18,775 bases of DNA from JAHJQQ01 sp964458835 (GTDB lineage Bacteria > Pseudomonadota > Gammaproteobacteria > Thiohalobacterales > Thiohalobacteraceae). A model generated the notes under the pieces. It worked only from the letters and a program-made list of their open reading frames with translations. It ran no database searches and was not told the DNA's origin. This document shows positions 1-6,857 of this stretch, piece after piece. The stretch is taken from the NCBI GenBank assembly GCA_964458835.1, contig CAYWKV010000044.1, positions 1-18,775 on the forward strand, given 5' to 3'. The first letter of the stretch is position 1. Every line of letters begins with the position of its first letter. The position numbers were made by a program, and so were the translations under genes.

Positions 1-48
1 CGTTTGCCCGCCAAGGCCTACATGCGGGTTTCACATTAATCAGGTTTT

Positions 49-113
49 CTTGGCGTCTTGGCGCCTTGGCGGTTCAAACAAGGTTTTCTCCGCGTTCTCC
101 GCGCCTTGGCGGT
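49..113. repeat. Half-copies of the CGCCAAG/CTTGGCG repeat family
   Basis: Positions 49-74 hold three copies of the word CTTGGCG at 8-bp spacing and match one arm of the palindromic element between soeA and soeB (16758-16783). Positions 88-113 hold a related stretch built from CTCCGCG at 9-bp spacing that ends in the same CTTGGCGGT. Only right-type arms are clear here; a short CCGCCAAGGC at 8-17 may be a decayed left arm, or the partner may lie outside the window. The repeats lie in the 3' region of cbbQ-1. No gene is seen in 1-126. Confidence 0.6.
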
Positions 114-126
114 GCAAATCACGCCA

Positions 127-936
127 TTACCCAAAGAACGTATTCACCGCCGCATCCAGCGTGTCGCGCATGTCCGGGTCGTCGGTCAGCGGGCGGACCA
201 GGGTCATGCTGCAGGCGGCGACCGGCTCGACACCCTTGACGATCAGCTGGGCCGCGTAGACCAGCAGGCGCGTGGAGATACCTTCATCCAGGCCGTGGCC
301 CTTCAGATTGCGCGCACGGTGGGCAACCTGTACCAGCTTCTCGGCGACAGCTTTGTCGACACCGGTTTCCCGAGAGACGATCTCGGCCTCGGTCGCGGCC
401 TCCGGATAGTCGAAGTCGAGCGCGGCGAAGCGCTGCTTGGTCGACTGCTTCAGGTCCTTCATCAGGCTCTGATAGCCGGGGTTGTAGGAGATCACCAGCT
501 GGAAATCCTTGTGCGCCTGGATCAGCTCGCCGCGCTTGTCGAGCGGCAGGGTGCGACGATGGTCGGTGAGCGGATGGATCACCACGGTGGTGTCCTGACG
601 TGCCTCGACCACTTCATCGAGGTAGCAGATGGCGCCGATGCGCGCGGCCGTGGTCAGCGGGCCGTCCTGCCACTTGGTGCCGTCCTTGTCCAGCAGGAAG
701 CGGCCGATCAGATCGGAGGCGGTCATATCCTCATTGCAGGCCACGGTGATCAGCGGACGCTGGAGCTTCCACGCCATGTATTCCACGAAGCGGGATTTAC
801 CGCAGCCGGTCGGCCCCTTGAGCATCACCGGCATGCGCACACCGTAGGCGGCTGTGTAGAGGTCGACCTCGTTGGCGACCGGACAGTAATAGGGCTCTTT
901 CTCGATCTGGTACTGCTTGGCGGTGTTGGCGGTCAT
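127..936 (-). CDS. cbbQ: RuBisCO activase AAA+ subunit CbbQ (copy 1)
   Basis: MoxR-type AAA+ ATPase, 269 aa. In known systems CbbQ forms hexamers that bind one CbbO and use ATP to free RuBisCO active sites from inhibitory sugar phosphates. Visible motifs are a Walker A GPTGCGKS at about residues 41-48, a Walker B ICYLDE at about 103-108, a sensor-like NPGYQ at about 152-156, and a STRLL motif near residue 221. The ATG at 936 is preferred over an in-frame GTG two codons earlier, because AGGA lies 7 nt before the ATG but only 1 nt before the GTG. It lies downstream of cbbLS on the same strand, separated by a terminator and a palindromic repeat. It closely resembles the second cbbQ at 6858-7670: both have the same motif spacing and long shared blocks. 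Identification is firm; whether this copy serves CbbLS or another RuBisCO cannot be told. Confidence 0.95.
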   Translation of the reverse strand: MTANTAKQYQIEKEPYYCPVANEVDLYTAAYGVRMPVMLKGPTGCGKSRFVEYMAWKLQRPLITVACNEDMTASDLIGRFLLDKDGTKWQDGPLTTAARIGAICYLDEVVEARQDTTVVIHPLTDHRRTLPLDKRGELIQAHKDFQLVISYNPGYQSLMKDLKQSTKQRFAALDFDYPEAATEAEIVSRETGVDKAVAEKLVQVAHRARNLKGHGLDEGISTRLLVYAAQLIVKGVEPVAACSMTLVRPLTDDPDMRDTLDAAVNTFFG

Positions 937-955
937 AGTCACGTCCTAATCTGTT

Positions 956-1205
956 GAGTGAGGAGTGAGGAGTGAGGAGTGAGGAGTGAGGTGTGAAAAG
1001 CAAACCCGTTCTTGGCCACGGAAGCACACGGAAAAACACGGAAGAATTCAGTCGGCAAAACCCTCAGCCAGTAATCACGCGGCTTGAGTGCCCGGCTTTT
1101 GCATTGTTCATTTTCCGTGTCTTTCCGCGTGCTTCCGTGGCCATCGAAGGTTTTACGCCTCACGCCTCACTCCTCACACCTCACTCCTCACTCCTCACGC
1201 TTCAC
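956..1205. repeat. Nested palindrome: 7-bp tandem arms enclosing 10-bp tandem arms
   Basis: The outer left arm (956-992) is GAGGAGT repeated at exact 7-bp spacing, with four perfect units at 960-987. The outer right arm (1158-1205) carries the complement ACTCCTC and variants on the same 7-bp period (1169, 1176, 1183, 1190). Nested inside, 1012-1045 holds CACGGAA three times at 10-bp spacing, and 1111-1143 holds its inverted complement with few mismatches. The core, about 1046-1110, is unique. There is no coding potential. The element fills most of the 339-bp gap between cbbS and cbbQ-1 and ends 19 bp before the cbbQ-1 ATG. The inner family recurs at 7708-8085. Confidence 0.85.
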
Positions 1206-1209
1206 CCAC

Positions 1210-1243
1210 AAAAAACCCCTGATCGGCGGTGACCGACCAGGGG
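1210..1243 (-). terminator. Rho-independent terminator after cbbS
   Basis: Read on the minus strand, an 11-bp stem (arms 1233-1243 and 1216-1226) with a 6-nt loop is followed by six T residues (1215-1210). The one non-Watson-Crick position becomes G-U only in the minus-strand RNA, which supports this orientation. It lies 32 bp past the cbbS stop, so cbbQ-1 would need readthrough or its own promoter. Confidence 0.85.
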
Positions 1244-1275
1244 CTCGATGCTCGATCTTCACGCCCTGGCGTCGA

Positions 1276-1635
1276 TCAGACCTTGATGGGACCGCGGTAG
1301 ATGACCATCGCCGCGCCCTGGGACTGCTTGAAGTTGTCGTAGCCGACCAGACGCACGTGGTGCTTCGGGTTCGCCTTGTGGCAGGCTTCCGCCTCGGCCA
1401 GGATCTTCTTGACGTCGGTCTCGCCGAACATCGGCAGCTTCCACATGTACCAGTAGTGGTCGAAGGCGTTCTCCGGCTCGGTGTGCTCGATGGCCGGGTT
1501 CCAGCCCTTGCTGACGATGTAGGCGACCTGCTTCTCGATGTCGCTGCCCTTCATGGCCGGCAGGTAGGAGAAGGTCTCGAACTTGCGGCTCGCCGGATCG
1601 GACAGCCGGCTGCTGTAGTCTTGCATGTCGCTCAT
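1276..1635 (-). CDS. cbbS: RuBisCO form I small subunit
   Basis: 119 aa, the usual size for a proteobacterial form I small subunit. Eight of these cap an octamer of large subunits, in the cytoplasm unless carboxysomal. Recognisable family blocks are FETFSYLP near residue 19, GWNPAIEHTEP near 44, YWYMWKLPMFGETD near 61, and the C-terminal HVRLVGYDNFKQSQGA stretch. The ATG at 1635 has AGGA about 9 nt upstream; a second ATG three codons in is less likely. It follows cbbL by 87 bp, a gap that contains a REP-like hairpin. A strong terminator lies just downstream. No carboxysome genes are nearby, so a free cytosolic enzyme is inferred. Confidence 0.97.
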   Translation of the reverse strand: MSDMQDYSSRLSDPASRKFETFSYLPAMKGSDIEKQVAYIVSKGWNPAIEHTEPENAFDHYWYMWKLPMFGETDVKKILAEAEACHKANPKHHVRLVGYDNFKQSQGAAMVIYRGPIKV

Positions 1636-1699
1636 TGCTTCATTCCTCGATTCGTGTCGGTCAGAGTCGCGGAGCGGAATTCGCTCGGCGACGGCCTTC

Positions 1700-1720
1700 G
1701 CGGCTAAAGCCGCTCCTACA
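1700..1720. repeat. REP-like hairpin between cbbL and cbbS
   Basis: GCGGCTAAAGCCGC (1700-1713) folds as a 6-bp stem with a 2-nt loop and is followed by TCCTACA. On the minus strand it starts GTAGGAGCGGCTTTAGCCGC, a word widely seen as an intergenic REP in gammaproteobacteria (established knowledge). It begins 3 bp after the cbbL stop. The related word CCGCTCCTACA occurs beside the assembly gap at 17719-17731. Confidence 0.7.
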
Positions 1721-1722
1721 AA

Positions 1723-3144
1723 TTACTTATGCGCCACGTCGAGCTTGTCGACGGTGTCGAACTCGAATTTGATCTCTTTCCACGTCTCCATGGCGATCTT
1801 GAGTTCGGGGCTGTGCTTGGCGGCGTTGGTGAGGACGGCCTTGCCTTCCTTCTCGATCGCCACACCCTGGTTGCGCGCTTCGACGCAGGCTTCCAGCGCG
1901 ACGCGGTTGGCGGCGGCGCCGGCGGCGTTGCCCCACGGATGACCCAGGGTGCCGCCACCGAACTGCAGCACGGAGTCGTCACCGAAGATGGTGACCAGCG
2001 CGGGCATGTGCCACACATGGATACCGCCGGAGGCGACGGCGAAAGCGCCCGGCATGGAACCCCAGTCCTGATCGAAGAAGATGCCGCGGCTGCGGTCTTC
2101 CTTGATGTAGGACTCGCGCAGCAGGTCGATCCAGCCCAGCGTGGAGGCGCGGTCGCCTTCCAGTTTGCCCACGACGGTGCCGGTGTGCAGGTGATCGCCG
2201 CCGGACAGACGCAGGATCTTGGTCAGCACGCGGAAGTGGATGCCGTGGTGCGGGTTGCGGTCGAGCACGGCGTGCATCGCGCGATGGATGTGCAGCAGCA
2301 TGCCGTTGTCGCGGCACCAGTTGGCCAGGCCCGTGTTCGCGGTGAAGCCGCCGGTGATGTAGTCGTGCATGATGATCGGCGCGCCGATCTCTTTGGCGTA
2401 CTCGGCACGCTTGTACATCTCTTCCGGGGTCGGCGCGGTGACGTTCAGGTAGTGACCCTTGCGCTCGCCGGTCTCCTTCTCGGCCTTGTGGATGGCGTCC
2501 ATGACGAAGTCGAAACGCGCGCGCCAACGCATGAAAGGCTGGCTGTTGACGTTCTCGTCGTCCTTGGTGAAGTCCAGACCGCCGCGGAGGCATTCGTACA
2601 CGGCGCGGCCGTAGTTCTTCGCGGACAGACCGAGCTTGGGCTTGATGGTGCAGCCCAGCAGCGGACGGCCGTACTTGTTCATGATGTCGCGCTCGACCTG
2701 AATACCCTGGGGCGGGCCGCCGCAGGTCTTCACGTAGGCGATCGGGAAGCGCACGTCTTCCAGACGCAGGGCGCGCAGCGCCTTGAAGCCGAACACGTTG
2801 CCGACCAGGGAGGTGAACACGTTCACCACCGAACCTTCTTCGAACAGGTCGATCGGGTAGGCCACGAAGGCGTAGAAGCAGGTGTCGTCGCCCGGCACGT
2901 CCTCGATGGCGTAGGCGCGGCCCTTGTAGTAGTCGAGGTCGGTCAGCAGGTCGGTCCACACGGTGGTCCAGGTACCGGTCGAGGACTCGGCGGCGACGGC
3001 GGCGGCGACCTCTTCACGCGGCACGCCCGGCTGCGGGGTGATCTTGAAGCAGGCCAGGATGTCGGTGTCCTTCGGGGTGTAGTCGGGCATCCAGTAGGTT
3101 TCGCGGTATTCCTTCACACCCGCGCTGTAGGTTTTCACTGCCAT
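1723..3144 (-). CDS. cbbL: RuBisCO form I large subunit
   Basis: Catalytic subunit of ribulose-1,5-bisphosphate carboxylase/oxygenase, 473 aa, full length. It contains the catalytic lysine in TIKPKLGLS (K168) and the carbamylated-lysine motif GGLDFTKDDE at 188-197 (K194, with metal ligands D196 and E197). The spacing of 26 residues between the two lysines equals that of the spinach enzyme (K175/K201). Also visible are the MHDYITGGFTANTGL block, the loop-6 region HTGTVVGKLEGD, and the phosphate-site GGGTLGHPWGN. The ATG at 3144 has a GAGGAG 7 nt upstream. The company of cbbQ/cbbO and the lack of carboxysome genes point to the non-carboxysomal IA type (IAq); this is inferred, not phylogenetically tested. 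The upstream AT-rich region is the likely promoter; a LysR-type CbbR would be expected but is not encoded here. Confidence 0.98.
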   Translation of the reverse strand: MAVKTYSAGVKEYRETYWMPDYTPKDTDILACFKITPQPGVPREEVAAAVAAESSTGTWTTVWTDLLTDLDYYKGRAYAIEDVPGDDTCFYAFVAYPIDLFEEGSVVNVFTSLVGNVFGFKALRALRLEDVRFPIAYVKTCGGPPQGIQVERDIMNKYGRPLLGCTIKPKLGLSAKNYGRAVYECLRGGLDFTKDDENVNSQPFMRWRARFDFVMDAIHKAEKETGERKGHYLNVTAPTPEEMYKRAEYAKEIGAPIIMHDYITGGFTANTGLANWCRDNGMLLHIHRAMHAVLDRNPHHGIHFRVLTKILRLSGGDHLHTGTVVGKLEGDRASTLGWIDLLRESYIKEDRSRGIFFDQDWGSMPGAFAVASGGIHVWHMPALVTIFGDDSVLQFGGGTLGHPWGNAAGAAANRVALEACVEARNQGVAIEKEGKAVLTNAAKHSPELKIAMETWKEIKFEFDTVDKLDVAHK

Positions 3145-3580
3145 GGGTCAACTCCTCAACAGTCGCTCGATAATTCGGTTAGGCGTCGAAGCGCACTTGG
3201 CGCGCTGGCCGCCGATCTGTGCCGGGAACGAGCCAGCCAACGGCACCGCTCTATTCCACTGGAGAGGAAGTCTATAGGGCGATTTTCATAAATGATATTC
3301 AGAGTTAATAATGAGTTCGATAAATAATTATTATTGTTTGGCGGGCCTGTGGGGCGGGCCGATTCGGCCTTTACATTATTATATATATCAATTCGTTGTG
3401 TGTTTGCACTGCGGGAATCGGTCGGTTTTGGGGCGCCCGTCACACTGACCAAGGAATAAGGCCGGCACCGTTACCATCCAAATACGTAATGACAAAAATC
3501 AAAACATGGCCGCCTGCCGGGGAGCGGGACGGCCGGCCCGTTCGCCCGTTCACTGTGCAACCGTTTCCGGGAGGTGTTCC
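3145..3580. promoter_or_regulatory. Divergent intergenic region between cbbL and the PstS-like gene
   Basis: 436 bp with no gene. Positions 3280-3400 are strikingly AT-rich within a GC-rich window and include the near-palindrome TCATAAATGA (3286-3295), AATAATTATTATT near 3324, and several T-N11-A words of the kind LysR regulators such as CbbR bind. Two direct copies of GGCGGGCC lie 13 bp apart (3340-3347 and 3353-3360). I cannot name definite -35/-10 boxes. The plus-strand gene has a good GGGAGG ribosome site ending about 6 nt before its ATG at 3581. Start sites and operators are unproven. Confidence 0.5.
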
Positions 3581-4480
3581 ATGCCGCTCATCCGCAGCGC
3601 ATTCCCCATCTGTCTGTGGTTCTCCTTCATCGCCGGCGCGCCCGCGCACGCGGCCACGGACGAGGCCCCGTCGGTCACGCTCACCTGGGTAGGCTGCGGT
3701 ATCAGCAAGAAGGCCTACATGGAGGAAGCCGCCGCGCTCTACGAACAAAAGACCGGCGTGAAGATCGCCATCGACGGCGGCGGCGCCACCAAGGGCATCC
3801 GCCAGGTCAGCAGCGGGGAAACCGACATCGGCGGCACCTGCCGCTTCACCCTCCACAACAACCCCGAGGAGAAGAACACGACGCTCGTACCCGTGGCCTG
3901 GGACGCGCTGGTCGTGATCGTCCATCCCGACAATCCGGTGAGCGATCTCACGCTGGATCAGGTGCGGGCCATCTACGACGGCGGCATCGCGAACTGGCGT
4001 GACCTGGGCGGGCGGGACGCGCCCATCCATCTGCTCGCGCGCGCCGGCAAGGTCTCCGGCGTGGGCCGCACCCTCCGCGAACTGGTGTTCGCCGACTACG
4101 ACAAGGAATTCCCGGCCGCGGAACAGCTGCCGTCGACCGGCCCGCTGGAAAAGGCCGTGGAGACGGATGCGAATGCCATCGGCGTCACCGGCATCAGCAG
4201 CGCGCGCAAGCGCAACGTCAAGATTCTCACCCTGGAAGGCAAGGATCCCAGTTACGACAACATCGTCAGTGGCGATTACCTGCTCTACCGCCCCCTGTAT
4301 CTGGGCTACAAGCGCGACGGCAGGCATGTGGCGCAGGTGAAGGATTTCATCCAGTTCATCCACGGCGCCGAAGGCCAGGCGGTGCTGCGCGCCAACGGCA
4401 CCGTGCCCTATCTCGAGGGCATTCACCTGGTGCGCAAAAAGATGGATCAGGCGAAGGCGGCGCGCGAGCGGGGGCTGTAG
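3581..4480 (+). CDS. Orphan secreted PstS-like anion-binding protein
   Basis: Periplasmic solute-binding protein of the PstS/PBP-like class, 299 aa. A Sec signal peptide (hydrophobic core at about 4-20) ends in APAHA, with cleavage likely after residue 24. Family blocks include GGGATKGIRQVSSGETDIGG (about 66-85), AWDALVVIVHPDNPV (about 107-120), IYDGGIANWRDLGG (about 131-144), and a late GISSARKR. The ATG at 3581 is chosen because it has GGGAGG upstream and starts the signal peptide. Two features differ from classical PstS. A cysteine sits in each of the first two predicted ligand loops (GCGIS, C39; GGTCR, C87), and the usual acidic residue of the second loop appears replaced by Cys-Arg. No permease or ATPase gene is adjacent, so it may act with distant transport genes or as a sensor. 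The ligand is unknown: phosphate, another oxyanion, or something else. Confidence 0.85.
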   Translation: MPLIRSAFPICLWFSFIAGAPAHAATDEAPSVTLTWVGCGISKKAYMEEAAALYEQKTGVKIAIDGGGATKGIRQVSSGETDIGGTCRFTLHNNPEEKNTTLVPVAWDALVVIVHPDNPVSDLTLDQVRAIYDGGIANWRDLGGRDAPIHLLARAGKVSGVGRTLRELVFADYDKEFPAAEQLPSTGPLEKAVETDANAIGVTGISSARKRNVKILTLEGKDPSYDNIVSGDYLLYRPLYLGYKRDGRHVAQVKDFIQFIHGAEGQAVLRANGTVPYLEGIHLVRKKMDQAKAARERGL

Positions 4481-4526
4481 GGCGAGGCGCGCCGGGGCGC
4501 ATTCGCCGGACGCGCGTGTCCCGCAG

Positions 4527-4540
4527 CGGCCCTTCGGCCG
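4527..4540. other. Small GC hairpin between convergent genes
   Basis: CGGCC-CTTC-GGCCG forms a 5-bp stem with a 4-nt loop, between the stop of the PstS-like gene and the stop of cbbO. It lacks a T-run on either strand, so it is at best a weak or Rho-assisted end for the two convergent transcripts. Confidence 0.3.
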
Positions 4541-4547
4541 TCATGCC

Positions 4548-6665
4548 TCAGGTCGTGATGCGCCGATAGATGTCCGCAATCTTGCGCGGCAGCTGCTGAA
4601 CGTCGTCGAGGATGGTATAGCGCGCATGGCCGTACATGTGCGGCAGGTAGTCGCGCGCCTCCCTGTCGATGGTGATGCAGAAGGAGTGCACACCCCGCCG
4701 CTTCGCCTCCAGCAGCGCCATGCGCGTGTCCTCGATCCCGTGCTGGCCACGGTAGACGTCGAAATAGTCGTCCGGGCGCCCGTCGGACAGCGTCACCAGC
4801 AGCTTGGTGCGCGCCTCGACCTCGCCCAGCAGCCGGGTCAGATGGCGGATGGCGAAGCCCATGCGCGTGTATTCCTGGGGACGGATGCCTGAAATGCGCG
4901 CCTTCACCAGGTCGTTGTAGGGCTCGTCGAAGCGCTTGACCCGGAACAGCTCGCAGCGCTTGCGCGTAATGCCGGAAAAGCCGTAGATGGCATAGCGATC
5001 GCCGAGCGTCTCCAGGGCCTCGCACAGCATGATCAGCGCCTCGCGCTCGGCTTCGTTGATCCAGCCCTTGGTCGAGCCGCTCATGTCCACCATGAAGGCC
5101 ACGGCAATGTTGCGCTCGACGCGGTGCAGGCGCGTGAACAGCCGGTCACTCATTTCCTGCCCGGCCCGTGCGTCGGCGAGCGCCTCGACCAGGGCATCGA
5201 TGTCGACGTCGTCGCCCTGCGTCTGACGCTTCAACAGGCGATCCTCGTCGCGCATGACCTCGAAGGTCTTGCGCAGATGCTTCACCAGGCCGAGATGCCT
5301 GTTCAGCACCTCGTCCACGAATTCATCGTAGACGGGTGCGACATCCTTCTCGCGCATCACGCACCAGTTCTTGCGGTAATGCTGCCTGCCGTAGTCCCAC
5401 TCGGAGTAGAATTCCGCGCCCTCCTCGTGATAGGTGCCCTGCCAGACCTCGTCGGGATCGGCCTGCGTCTCCTCGTAGGCGCTCAGGTCGTATTCACTGT
5501 CGCCGGCGGGCACCAGGTACTCGGGCGGCACTTCGCCGAAGTCGAGGCGTATGGACGTGATCAGCTGGCGCACATCGTCCGGCGGTGCGACCGGCGCGCC
5601 GTCCAGCGTCAGTTCGAAGGCATCCGGCTCGTCGTCGCCCGCCTCCGGCCCCTGCAGCTCGAAGCGTGGCGCCTCCGCGCCTTCCTGCCGAGCGCGCGGC
5701 CGCAATTCCTCCTGCAGTTCCGCGAGCTTCACGCGCAGCAGCGCCTTCTCTTTGGCGATGCGGGCCGCCCTGCACTCGGCCACGCGGTCCAGGCGCAGTG
5801 TGCCCTGATAGCTCAGCACCCGCGGTTCCAGCGGGCTCGCGTAGGCTTCGGCCAGGCAGGCCAGGCTGTCGTCGACGGTGGCGCGCGCATCCGCGAGGCG
5901 CAGCGCATACGGCTGCAGCACATCGATGGCATCGGGCCCGTCCAATCGCTGCAGGCGCAGCATGGTCCGATGCAGCCCGGGGAGCTCGCGTGCGATACAG
6001 CATTCGAGGCGCCGCGTCTCCAGCATATGGAACAGCGCCAGCGCGCGCTCGACATGTTCATACCGGGCCAGCGCCGCGCCCAGATCGGCATGGAAGGTCC
6101 CGAAGCGCGTCTGCGCCCAGAGCATGGCGACGGTCGCCTTGCACAGCTGGAAATTGTCCTCGGCGGTCTCGAGTTCGGCGACCACGGCGGGCAGATACAG
6201 GGTCTCGGTGTCGGTGTAGGCCTGGTCGGCCTGCTCCAGCCGCAGGCGCCGTCCGGACAGGCCGCGCGCAAAGGTGAACAGGATGGCACCGATCTCGTCG
6301 AACACCACGCCGGCGGCATGCTCGTGCCGCAGGCGGCGGGAAAGCTCGATGTCGTTGACGACCTTGAGCGCCGCCTGCAGGCCGCTGCGGTCGTAGCTGT
6401 CCATGGCCTGCAGCGCCCAGGCCTCGACCACGTGCCGATCGAGACGCGCGATCATCTCGAGCGCGTTCTGCGCGAACTGGTAGGCGATCTGGATATTGGT
6501 GGTGGCGATGCGCCGCGTCCAGTCGAGCAGGAAGTCGCGGTCGGCCGCCGGAAGGGCCGCGATCCGCGAAGCCAGCTCATCGACCTGGAGAAAGCTGAAC
6601 TCGACCTCGAGCCAGATCTCCAGGTCATGGACTATATCAGCGATGTCTTTGCCGGCTTTATCCAT
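4548..6665 (-). CDS. cbbO: RuBisCO activase adaptor CbbO (von Willebrand A domain)
   Basis: 705 aa. CbbO couples the CbbQ hexamer to RuBisCO and works only with CbbQ. The N-terminal ~500 residues are helical-looking and charged, with no other domain I recognise. The C-terminal ~184 residues are a von Willebrand factor A domain: the MIDAS motif DMSGS (527-531) follows VAFMV, and a second metal-site element LVTLSDGRPDD lies around 623-632. The start is uncertain. ATG at 6665 is chosen; TTG at 6671 is in frame two codons earlier. Neither has a good Shine-Dalgarno, the nearest candidate being GGGAAAAG at about 6676-6683. The upstream edge abuts a palindromic repeat element that separates it from cbbQ-2, its likely operon partner. 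It converges with the PstS-like gene. Confidence 0.93.
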   Translation of the reverse strand: MDKAGKDIADIVHDLEIWLEVEFSFLQVDELASRIAALPAADRDFLLDWTRRIATTNIQIAYQFAQNALEMIARLDRHVVEAWALQAMDSYDRSGLQAALKVVNDIELSRRLRHEHAAGVVFDEIGAILFTFARGLSGRRLRLEQADQAYTDTETLYLPAVVAELETAEDNFQLCKATVAMLWAQTRFGTFHADLGAALARYEHVERALALFHMLETRRLECCIARELPGLHRTMLRLQRLDGPDAIDVLQPYALRLADARATVDDSLACLAEAYASPLEPRVLSYQGTLRLDRVAECRAARIAKEKALLRVKLAELQEELRPRARQEGAEAPRFELQGPEAGDDEPDAFELTLDGAPVAPPDDVRQLITSIRLDFGEVPPEYLVPAGDSEYDLSAYEETQADPDEVWQGTYHEEGAEFYSEWDYGRQHYRKNWCVMREKDVAPVYDEFVDEVLNRHLGLVKHLRKTFEVMRDEDRLLKRQTQGDDVDIDALVEALADARAGQEMSDRLFTRLHRVERNIAVAFMVDMSGSTKGWINEAEREALIMLCEALETLGDRYAIYGFSGITRKRCELFRVKRFDEPYNDLVKARISGIRPQEYTRMGFAIRHLTRLLGEVEARTKLLVTLSDGRPDDYFDVYRGQHGIEDTRMALLEAKRRGVHSFCITIDREARDYLPHMYGHARYTILDDVQQLPRKIADIYRRITT

Positions 6666-6676
6666 ATGCAATCAAC

Positions 6677-6846
6677 TTTTCCCACAAAGGACGCAAAGGC
6701 GCGCGAAGAACATCGAAAACATGATGGCCACGAAATCCACGAAACCCACGAAAAGGATTTATGTTTACACCCATTAGCTTTCGTGGGTTTCGTGGATTTC
6801 GTGGCTATATCGGTTTTTCTTGCGCGGCTTTGCGTCCTTTGCGGTA
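6677..6846. repeat. Nested palindromic element, family B, copy 1
   Basis: About 170 bp. The outer arms (6681-6710 and 6813-6846) use the word CGCAAAGG at 9-bp spacing. The inner arms (6727-6753 and 6779-6805) are a perfect 27-bp inverted repeat made of CCACGAAA three times at 9-bp spacing. Spacer and loop sequences, not just the arms, match the copy at 9074-9247. It occupies nearly the whole cbbQ-2/cbbO gap and ends within 6-12 bp of the cbbO start. Confidence 0.9.
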
Positions 6847-6857
6847 ACAACAGATCC

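Noticed and set aside
956..1205. CRISPR array
   Set aside because: Units are 7-10 bp without spacers and are arranged as inverted repeats; no cas genes are present.
1729..3291. Plus-strand open frame opposite cbbL
   Set aside because: Antisense shadow; cbbL is unambiguous on the other strand.
3285..3400. Defined CbbR operator and sigma-70 promoter
   Set aside because: Several AT-rich half-sites could fit a LysR site but none stands out, and no regulator gene is present, so only a general regulatory region is reported.
127..6665. Carboxysomal RuBisCO operon
   Set aside because: No csoS2, shell protein or carbonic anhydrase genes; the partners are cbbQ and cbbO.
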